Source: Comamonadaceae bacterium
Lineage (GTDB): Bacteria; Pseudomonadota; Gammaproteobacteria; Burkholderiales; Burkholderiaceae_C
Reading direction: 5' to 3'
NCBI GenBank assembly: GCA_947454585.1
Contig: CANGML010000025.1
Coordinates: 1 to 13,250, forward strand
Length of the DNA: 13,250 nt
Part shown: one piece after another, positions 8,035 through 13,250 of the stretch
How the letters are laid out: every line of letters starts with the position of its first letter
Position numbering within the stretch: the stretch's first letter is position 1
Translations under genes and position numbers: made by a program
The notes under the pieces: model-generated
What the model was told of the DNA's origin: nothing
Seen by the model: only the letters and a program-made list of their open reading frames with translations
The model's database searches: none

Positions 8035-8824
8035 AGTTTTTGGGTTTGTATAGGGTGAAAAAATTGAAACAGGCGTCTATCAGTGCATCGGGTTGGTCAC
8101 GATGCGGCGAATGGCCGCAGGCTGGCAACGTCACTAACTTGGCTTGCGGTAAACGGCGCGCAATGCCTTGGATTTGCGCAAGGGTTCCGTATTCATCATC
8201 GATGCCTTGGATGGCTAACACAGGGCAAGTGATCGTGCTGATGTCCTCCTCAATAGACCAGTTTCGAAAGTTGGGGTTCAGCCAAATTTGGCGCCATCCC
8301 TCAAACGCTGAATCAACATCTGCATGATAAGGTGCGAGACGCTCTCTTAAGTTGGTGTTTTCATAGGCCTGTTGGGCCTGGGTGATGCTGTTGATGGATA
8401 CGTCTTCCACCATGATGTGCGGGGCCAAGACGACCAGACCCGCGACAGCGTGGTGCGCCGCATACAAGAGGGCAATCGAGCCGCCATCGCTGTGCCCAAA
8501 CAACCAAGGCGCTTGGGGGATGTGCAGGGCTTTGAGCAAGGCGGGCAACACCTCTTGCGCTTGACGGTGCATGAAATCGGGCTGCCACTGCTCGTTCGCC
8601 GCGCGTGGGCTGGATTGCCCGTAGCCGGGGCGCGAGTACACCAGTCCTTGGACATCCAGCGCATCGCACAGTTGGCGGGGAAAGTTTTTCCACATGGCGA
8701 CCGAGCCCAATCCTTCGTGCAAAAAGATCAGCAGTGGCGCTTCAGTCTTTTCTGGATAGAGCCGCTGATATTCAATGCGGGTGTCACGCCCGCACCAGTC
8801 AATGTCGACGAAGGACGGGGTCAT
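8033..8824 (-). CDS. Alpha/beta hydrolase in box operon, substrate unknown
   Basis: A 263-residue alpha/beta hydrolase. The oxyanion-hole segment is HEGLGS (36-41), the nucleophile elbow GHSDGG puts Ser112 at the active site, and the triad is probably completed by Asp209 or Asp210 (GIDDEYG) and His238 (CGHSPH). No signal peptide is visible, so it is probably cytoplasmic. Its ATG shares one base with the bclA stop (TGATG), implying translational coupling to benzoate-CoA ligase. Possible roles are a thioesterase that frees CoA from stalled acyl-CoA intermediates, or hydrolysis of an ester or lactone side product. I do not recognise a characterised member, and the substrate is unassigned. Confidence 0.88.
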   Translation of the reverse strand: MTPSFVDIDWCGRDTRIEYQRLYPEKTEAPLLIFLHEGLGSVAMWKNFPRQLCDALDVQGLVYSRPGYGQSSPRAANEQWQPDFMHRQAQEVLPALLKALHIPQAPWLFGHSDGGSIALLYAAHHAVAGLVVLAPHIMVEDVSINSITQAQQAYENTNLRERLAPYHADVDSAFEGWRQIWLNPNFRNWSIEEDISTITCPVLAIQGIDDEYGTLAQIQGIARRLPQAKLVTLPACGHSPHRDQPDALIDACFNFFTLYKPKN

Positions 8825-10407
8825 CAGCCTTGGGCTTCTTGCGCGCGCAGTTTGAAGCGCTGAATTTTGCCGGTGGCGGTCTTAGGCAATTCCGTCACAA
8901 ACTCGATCACGCGGGGGTACTTGTAGGGCGCGAGCTTGTCTTTGACGAAGGCTTTGAGGGTTTCCTCGCTCGCCTCGGCGCCTGCTTTGAGCACCACAAA
9001 GGCCTTGGTCTTGGTCAGTCCATCTTGGTCGCGCACGCCAATGACGGCGGCTTCAAGAACAGAGGGGTGCTGAATCAAGGTAGCTTCGACTTCAAAAGGG
9101 CTCACGTAAATACCGCTGACCTTGAGCATGTCGTCCGTCCGTCCGCCATAGGTGTAGGTGCCATCGGCGTTGCGAATGTATTTGTCACCGCTCTTGGTCC
9201 AGCCCCCTTGAAAAGTCTCGCGACTTTTCTCACGGTTGCCCCAATACATGAGCGCGGCAGAGGGGCCCTTGGTGTAGAGGTCGCCGGGTTCGCCATCAGG
9301 GACAGGTTGACCCTCGTCGCCGCGCAACTCGACTTCGTAACCTGGCACTGGCCATCCGGTGGTGCCGTAGCGCACGTCGTGCGGCAGATTGGACAAATAG
9401 ATGTGCAGCATTTCGGTGGAGCCGATGCCGTCGACGATGTGTACACCGAAATGTTGGTGAAAACGCGCACCTAATTCGGCAGGCAGGGCTTCGCCAGCGG
9501 AAGACACCAAGCGTATGGCCACTTGGTCTTTGCTGGGCAAGTTGGGGTGCGCCAACATGCCGGCAAAGCCAGTCGGTGCACCAAAGAACACCGTGGGTTT
9601 GACACCACCGATGCCGCCCGTCATGCGTTTGAAGGTGGCGTCGGGGGTGGGACGTTCGGCCATCAAAATGGCACACGCACCCACAGTCATCGGGAAGGTC
9701 AGGCCGTTACCCAAGCCATAGGCAAAGAACAGTTTGGCCGCAGAGAAGCACACATCGTTTTCCGTCAGCTTCAAGGTGTGTTGGCCATACAGCAAAGATG
9801 ACCAATAGGGGTTGGCATGCGAATGCACGGTGCCCTTGGGTCGACCTGTAGAACCAGAGGAGTAAAGCCAAAATCCGGGGTCATCCCCTTGGGTTGGGGC
9901 AGACTTGTCCATGGGTTGATGGGCCGCGATGAACGATTCAAACGACACCTCGGCGGGGTGCAGCGGTGCGACGGGTTGCGACACGATGACTTTGCTCACC
10001 TCGTGGTCCGACTTGATCATGGCGGCGGTCAGCGTGGGCAGCAAGGCACCTGACACCAGCACGGCTTGGGCACGTGAGTGCTCGAGCATGTAGGCGTAGT
10101 CATCGGGCGTGAGCAAGGTGTTGACGGCCACGGGCACCAAGCCTGCGTACATCGCGCCCAAGAAGCTCACCGGCCAATCGTTGCCATCTTGCATCAGCAG
10201 CAGCACGCGTTCTTCACGGCGCAGCCCTAGGCTACGCAAGCCTGCGGCCAAGCTGCGCACACGCTGCGACAGCGTGCCATAGGTGAGCATGCCGTGGTCG
10301 TCAATGAATGCAGGGCGCTCGGGGTGCGCGGCATTGCGTTCGAGCAAGAACTGCGCGAAGTTGAATTGCTCGGGCGGTGGGGCCACGGGGTGCGTTGTAT
10401 CAGTCAT
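8824..10407 (-). CDS. bclA: Benzoate-CoA ligase
   Basis: This ligase activates benzoate with ATP and CoA to benzoyl-CoA, AMP and pyrophosphate, the entry step of the box pathway. The 527-residue length is normal for the family. ANL-superfamily motifs are all present: P-loop SSGSTGRPKG (183-192), the AKLFFAYGLGNG segment (224-235) shared by benzoate-CoA ligases, DGIGSTE (326-332), the hinge region GGRTDDMLKVSGIYV (421-435) and the catalytic Lys514 in TATGKIQR. It lies 26 bases after boxD and is coupled to the hydrolase gene. Close relatives accept 2-aminobenzoate or fluorobenzoates, so the exact range is uncertain, but the neighbouring boxD and boxR-like genes make benzoate the best guess. Confidence 0.93.
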   Translation of the reverse strand: MTDTTHPVAPPPEQFNFAQFLLERNAAHPERPAFIDDHGMLTYGTLSQRVRSLAAGLRSLGLRREERVLLLMQDGNDWPVSFLGAMYAGLVPVAVNTLLTPDDYAYMLEHSRAQAVLVSGALLPTLTAAMIKSDHEVSKVIVSQPVAPLHPAEVSFESFIAAHQPMDKSAPTQGDDPGFWLYSSGSTGRPKGTVHSHANPYWSSLLYGQHTLKLTENDVCFSAAKLFFAYGLGNGLTFPMTVGACAILMAERPTPDATFKRMTGGIGGVKPTVFFGAPTGFAGMLAHPNLPSKDQVAIRLVSSAGEALPAELGARFHQHFGVHIVDGIGSTEMLHIYLSNLPHDVRYGTTGWPVPGYEVELRGDEGQPVPDGEPGDLYTKGPSAALMYWGNREKSRETFQGGWTKSGDKYIRNADGTYTYGGRTDDMLKVSGIYVSPFEVEATLIQHPSVLEAAVIGVRDQDGLTKTKAFVVLKAGAEASEETLKAFVKDKLAPYKYPRVIEFVTELPKTATGKIQRFKLRAQEAQG

Positions 10408-10415
10408 GTCTGTCT

Positions 10416-10421
10416 CCTCCT
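10416..10421 (-). promoter_or_regulatory. Strong ribosome binding site for bclA
   Basis: AGGAGG sits eight bases before the bclA ATG in the 26-base gap after boxD. It is the best match to the consensus in the operon and fixes the bclA start. Confidence 0.75.
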
Positions 10422-10433
10422 GCCGTGGTTTTT

Positions 10434-12005
10434 TTATTTGAGTTGTGTCAGCACGGCGGTGCTGGCCTGTATGGCGGCGCGGCGGTGGTAGAAGTTCAGT
10501 GCCCTCAATCCGCCCAGTTCTTCACCGCCACCGGCGCGGCCGGGGCCACCGTGCAGCGACTGTGGCATCACGTTGCCGTGACCGGTGTGCATGGCCGCCA
10601 CATCGGGCGAGATGACGTGCACGCGGCCGTGGCTGTCGGTGAGTTCGGGGATAGCCCTGGCCAGCTCGGCAGGGTCGCTGCCATAGACGGACGCCACCAA
10701 AGAGCCTTGGCCGCGACGGATGAGTTGCAGCGCGTGCGCGAGGTCGCCATTGCCGGTGCTGCGGTAGGGCACCAAGGTGGCCACGGGACCAAACACCTCG
10801 GTGTCGTGCACGCGGTCGGCGGCATCGCTGCCTGCGGCATTGCATGTGCCCAACAAGGTGGGGCCCACGCAGCAAGCAACCGCTGCATCGGCATCCACCA
10901 AAGCGTGCGTGCTGCCATCGTGCAACACGGCGGCTTGGGCTTTCAAATACGTCAGGCCATCGCGCACAGCGTTGAATTGTTCGCGGTTCACCACAGCGCC
11001 CATGCGCACAGTCTCATTGCGAGGGTTACCTACGGTGGTTTTGGCGAGGCGTGCGCTGATGGCTTGGGCGACTGTTTCGTACATGGCTTCAGGCACCAGC
11101 ACACGGCGAATGGCGGTGCATTTTTGGCCGGATTTGACGGTCATTTCACGGGCCACTTCTTTCGCCAACAGATCGATCGCTTCGCTGCCCAGCGCTTCGC
11201 CGGGCATCAGCAAGGCCGAGTTCACGCTGTCGGCTTCGATGTTCACACGCACCGATTTTTTGGTGACCGCAGGGTGGGAGCGGATGATGGCCGCCGTGTC
11301 AGCAGAGCCGGTAAACGACACCACATCAAAGGGGTCAAGTTGGTCCATCAGTCCAGCCGAGCTGCCGCATATGACCGAGATAGCGCCTGCGGGGAAGATG
11401 CCTGCGTCCACCACGTCTTTGACCATGCGTTGGGTCAGCCAAGCGGTGGTGGTGGCGGGTTTGACGATCACAGGCACACCCGAGAGCAGCGCGGGGGCTG
11501 CTTTTTCCCACAAGCCCCAAGCAGGGAAGTTGAAGGCGTTGATGAACAAGGCTACGCCGCGTGTGGGCGTGAGCACGTGCTGCGATTGGAAGAGGGGGTC
11601 TTTGGCCAGGCGAGCGGGTTCACCGTCGTGCATGAAGTGCACATCACCCATGCTTTCGCCCATCTTGGCGTAAGTGCCCAAGGTGTAAATGCCGCCGTCC
11701 ACGTCCACTGCGGTGTCGTTTTTCACGGTACCGCTGTTGGCCGTGGAAATCTCGTAATAAGCGTCTCGGTTGGCTTGCAGCACCTTGGCTGCGGCGCCCA
11801 ACATGGCTGCACGTTGCGCGTACGTGAGCGCGCGCAGGGCAGCGCCGCCGTGGTGGCGGGCAAATGCAAAGGCGGCGGCAAGGTCAAGCCCCGATGCGTC
11901 CACACGGACCAGCGCTGTGCCCAGCACGGGGTCGTGCAAGGCGGTGCCTGCACCTTGGCCGTTTTGCCACTGGCCGCTGACATAGTTGGAGAGAAGTTCA
12001 GTCAT
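10434..12005 (-). CDS. boxD: 3,4-dehydroadipyl-CoA semialdehyde dehydrogenase
   Basis: BoxD oxidises the semialdehyde released after ring cleavage of the benzoyl-CoA epoxide to 3,4-dehydroadipyl-CoA, using NADP+ in characterised members (EC 1.2.1.77). The 523 residues show the aldehyde dehydrogenase fold: NFPAWG with Asn159, VKPA with Lys182, the nucleotide-binding FTGS (231-234), the general-base Glu257 in VNIEAD and the catalytic Cys296 in SGQKCTAIR. The ATG at 12005 lies 11 bases after the DUF4863 stop, with only a weak AGAAAG upstream. Related ring-cleavage dehydrogenases such as the PaaZ N-terminal domain look similar, but PaaZ carries a C-terminal hydratase domain that is absent here. 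The box assignment is supported by bclA downstream and the BoxR-like regulator upstream. Confidence 0.92.
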   Translation of the reverse strand: MTELLSNYVSGQWQNGQGAGTALHDPVLGTALVRVDASGLDLAAAFAFARHHGGAALRALTYAQRAAMLGAAAKVLQANRDAYYEISTANSGTVKNDTAVDVDGGIYTLGTYAKMGESMGDVHFMHDGEPARLAKDPLFQSQHVLTPTRGVALFINAFNFPAWGLWEKAAPALLSGVPVIVKPATTTAWLTQRMVKDVVDAGIFPAGAISVICGSSAGLMDQLDPFDVVSFTGSADTAAIIRSHPAVTKKSVRVNIEADSVNSALLMPGEALGSEAIDLLAKEVAREMTVKSGQKCTAIRRVLVPEAMYETVAQAISARLAKTTVGNPRNETVRMGAVVNREQFNAVRDGLTYLKAQAAVLHDGSTHALVDADAAVACCVGPTLLGTCNAAGSDAADRVHDTEVFGPVATLVPYRSTGNGDLAHALQLIRRGQGSLVASVYGSDPAELARAIPELTDSHGRVHVISPDVAAMHTGHGNVMPQSLHGGPGRAGGGEELGGLRALNFYHRRAAIQASTAVLTQLK

Positions 12006-12016
12006 GGGGACTTTCT

Positions 12017-12529
12017 TTATGGGGTGAATTCAATTTCGCCCTTGGGCAGCAAATATAAAACCAAGGCGCGCCCTTGGCTCACCGTGGGACGGTGCGCGCT
12101 GGCAGGGGGACACACCAGCCAACCTGCGCCGCGCCCATCAAACTTCGCATCGCCATCGATGGGCATGATGAGGTCGATTTCGCCTTTGGGATGCACGTGG
12201 TGTGGGCCCGCCACGTTGGCCATGTCCACCACATCGACAGAAAAACCATGCAGGTCTTCAGAGGGTTTGAAGATGCGGCCATAGCGCAAACCGCCACCTT
12301 CGTATTTGCACAGCCAGCCTTGCGCCACGCCTTCTAAACACGACTGCTTGAGCTCTTGGTAGGTGGGTGTGTCTACGCCGAGGTGCTTGTTGAGCCACAG
12401 ATCGAGCTCGCGGTCGAGGGTGCGGTGATGAATTTGGGCCGTCACGGCTGCCAGCCGCGTTTTAAATAGCGCTTGAGCCTGTGCGATGGCCTCGTCTGCG
12501 CGGGTATCACTTGTCATAGGGTTCAACAT
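12017..12529 (-). CDS. DUF4863 / PnbB-like cupin-fold protein, first gene of box operon
   Basis: A 170-residue protein with a helical N-terminal half and a cupin-like C-terminal half. Likely metal ligands are His111, His113 and Glu117 (HHVHPKGEID) and His146 (GWLVCPPASAH), matching the two cupin motifs in spacing. From memory, this family (DUF4863) includes 4-hydroxylaminobenzoate lyase (PnbB) of 4-nitrobenzoate degraders, and members recur in box clusters where that reaction would not be needed. Its role here is therefore unknown; a small-molecule lyase or a ligand-binding accessory are possibilities. The start is uncertain: neither Met1 (12529) nor Met5 (12517) has a good ribosome site. It leads the operon and diverges from the boxR-like gene. 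Confidence 0.85.
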   Translation of the reverse strand: MLNPMTSDTRADEAIAQAQALFKTRLAAVTAQIHHRTLDRELDLWLNKHLGVDTPTYQELKQSCLEGVAQGWLCKYEGGGLRYGRIFKPSEDLHGFSVDVVDMANVAGPHHVHPKGEIDLIMPIDGDAKFDGRGAGWLVCPPASAHRPTVSQGRALVLYLLPKGEIEFTP

Positions 12530-12543
12530 GAATTATTATGCGT

Positions 12544-12573
12544 GTGCGAAGACTAACATGCGTTAAATCGCAC
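12544..12573. repeat. Inverted repeat GTGCGA-N18-TCGCAC in divergent promoter region
   Basis: Six-base perfect arms at 12544-12549 and 12568-12573 flank 18 bases. The dyad lies between the operator-like palindrome and the start of the DUF4863 gene, where the operon promoter should be. It may be a protein-binding site or chance. Confidence 0.3.
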
Positions 12574-12577
12574 GTCT

Positions 12578-12591
12578 AGCAATATATTGCA
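12578..12591. promoter_or_regulatory. Candidate BoxR operator (AGCA-ATATAT-TGCA palindrome)
   Basis: Bases 12579-12590 form a perfect 12-bp palindrome, GCAATATATTGC. With one more base each side it reads AGCA-N6-TGCA, one mismatch from TGCA-N6-TGCA, which I recall as the operator type reported for BoxR and its relative BzdR in Azoarcus. It lies 43 bases before the boxR-like ATG and 49 bases before the start of the divergent operon. A weak minus-strand -35-like TTGCTA (12577-12582) overlaps it, so bound protein could block operon transcription. No convincing -10 element could be assigned to either gene. Confidence 0.6.
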
Positions 12592-12595
12592 TGTT

Positions 12596-12611
12596 CTAGG
12601 GTATGTCCTAG
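12596..12611. repeat. Inverted repeat CTAGG-N6-CCTAG just upstream of boxR-like gene
   Basis: Perfect five-base arms (12596-12600 and 12607-12611) with a six-base spacer end 22 bases before the boxR-like ATG. The arm spacing matches that of the AGCA-N6-TGCA element although the sequence differs. It may be an autoregulatory site or a leader hairpin. Confidence 0.3.
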
Positions 12612-12633
12612 TGAGAAAGATTGGAAGCAAACC

Positions 12634-13250
12634 ATGGCTGAGCTGGACGATCTGAAGAACCCATTTCTGGCGGCGCTGGGTGAGCGGGTACGTGGATTGC
12701 GCGCTCGCCGAGGCTTGACGCGCAAGGCCGTAGCCGTCGCGGCCGGTGTGTCTGAGCGGCACTTGGCCAGCTTGGAATATGGCGAAGGCAATGCGTCTAT
12801 CTTGGTGTTGCTGCAGGTCGCGGGCGCCTTGCAATGCACCTTGGCAGAACTCCTTGGCGACGTGACCACCACCTCGCCCGAGTGGTTGTTGTTGCGCGAG
12901 ATGCTCAGCACCCGCAGTGAGGCTGATTTGCGCCAAGTGCGTGAACAGATCTCGCAGATGTTCGGTGCCACGCAAGCCAACGAGCGCACCAACCGCATCG
13001 CCTTGATTGGCTTGCGAGGCGCGGGTAAAACAAGCTTGGGTCAGCGTTTGGCCAAAGATTTGGGTTACCCCTTCATTGAGCTCAGCCGTGAGATTGAGAA
13101 GTTTGCCGGTTGCAGCATTTCAGAAATTCACAACCTCTACGGCACCAACGCTTACCGCCGGTACGAGCGCCGCGCCTTGGAGGAGGCCATTCAAATCTAC
13201 CCCGAGGTGGTGATTGCCACGCCGGGTGGCTTGGTCTCCGACTCGGCTAC
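12634..13250 (+). CDS. boxR: BoxR-like regulator (XRE HTH + shikimate-kinase-like domain), 3'-truncated by window
   Basis: The frame is open from the ATG at 12634 to the window end (205 complete codons); family members are about 300 residues. GGAAG lies six bases before the ATG and no in-frame upstream start is available. Residues about 15-75 form an XRE/Cro-type helix-turn-helix (TRKAVAVAAGVSERHLASLE). A linker of about 45 residues leads to a shikimate-kinase-like domain from about residue 120, with Walker A GLRGAGKT (126-133). In characterised BoxR and BzdR this domain senses benzoyl-CoA and releases the repressor from DNA. The positions where shikimate kinase has its DxD pair read E149-L-S151, and the GGG motif reads P197-G-G, which fits a sensor rather than an enzyme. 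The gene is divergent from the box operon, the usual arrangement for its control. Confidence 0.9.
   Translation, partial: MAELDDLKNPFLAALGERVRGLRARRGLTRKAVAVAAGVSERHLASLEYGEGNASILVLLQVAGALQCTLAELLGDVTTTSPEWLLLREMLSTRSEADLRQVREQISQMFGATQANERTNRIALIGLRGAGKTSLGQRLAKDLGYPFIELSREIEKFAGCSISEIHNLYGTNAYRRYERRALEEAIQIYPEVVIATPGGLVSDSA

Noticed and set aside
8605..9474. A 289-codon plus-strand open frame opposite bclA and the hydrolase
   Set aside because: It is antisense to well-supported coding sequence with intact ligase motifs, has low-complexity translation and no sensible ribosome site.
10377..12284. A 635-codon open frame on the plus strand covering boxD and parts of both neighbours
   Set aside because: It lies antisense to boxD, which has complete aldehyde dehydrogenase motifs. 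Its translation is His/Gly/Val-rich and shows no recognisable domain, as expected for a frame kept open by codon bias.
12553..12998. Two 140-codon minus-strand open frames across the boxR-like gene start
   Set aside because: They lie antisense to the clear HTH domain of the boxR-like gene and match no family I recognise.
1..13250. Search for tRNA, rRNA, CRISPR array, insertion sequence ends, integrase and attachment-site repeats
   Set aside because: None could be supported by eye; the junction near 3480 has no flanking repeat or mobile-element gene inside the window.

Overview
The window looks like a betaproteobacterial chromosome, most likely Burkholderiales and Comamonadaceae-like. The guess rests on gene content and order: an aerobic benzoyl-CoA ('box') pathway cluster with its own branched-chain-type ABC importer, controlled by a divergent BoxR-type regulator. 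Genus cannot be fixed from the sequence alone. No rRNA, tRNA, CRISPR array, insertion sequence or integrase is visible, and no gene-free gap exceeds about 105 bases.

Layout. (1) Bases 1-3486, plus strand: the 3' part of a very large gene encoding a DUF4062-like N-terminus, a P-loop STAND-type NTPase core and about eleven kinesin-light-chain-like TPRs. It starts left of the window. It has no obvious link to benzoate catabolism and resembles accessory, possibly defence-related, STAND proteins. (2) Bases 3471-12529, minus strand: nine tightly packed genes that look like one operon. In transcription order they are a DUF4863/PnbB-like cupin protein, boxD (3,4-dehydroadipyl-CoA semialdehyde dehydrogenase), bclA (benzoate-CoA ligase), an alpha/beta hydrolase, and the periplasmic binding protein, two permeases and two ATPases of a Liv/HAAT-type importer. 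Gaps run from a 4-base overlap to 26 bases. (3) Bases 12530-12633: a divergent intergenic region with three inverted repeats, one resembling a TGCA-N6-TGCA operator. (4) Bases 12634-13250, plus strand: the 5' part of a boxR-like regulator, an XRE-type HTH fused to a shikimate-kinase-like domain, cut by the window end.

How the genes fit together. The importer probably brings benzoate or a related aromatic acid into the cell. BclA converts it to benzoyl-CoA. The epoxidase and ring-opening enzymes BoxA, BoxB and BoxC are not in the window and may lie beyond its right end. BoxD then oxidises the aldehyde produced by ring cleavage. BoxR probably senses benzoyl-CoA and represses the operon in its absence. 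The roles of the hydrolase and the DUF4863 protein in this pathway are open.

The points most worth a second look are: the STAND gene, with a sharp internal GC shift, abutting and overlapping the operon tail to tail; the dyad-rich divergent promoter; the BoxR kinase-like domain, which lacks the expected shikimate-kinase substrate residues; and the cupin protein that leads the operon. Nothing in the window clearly amounts to a wholly new system.
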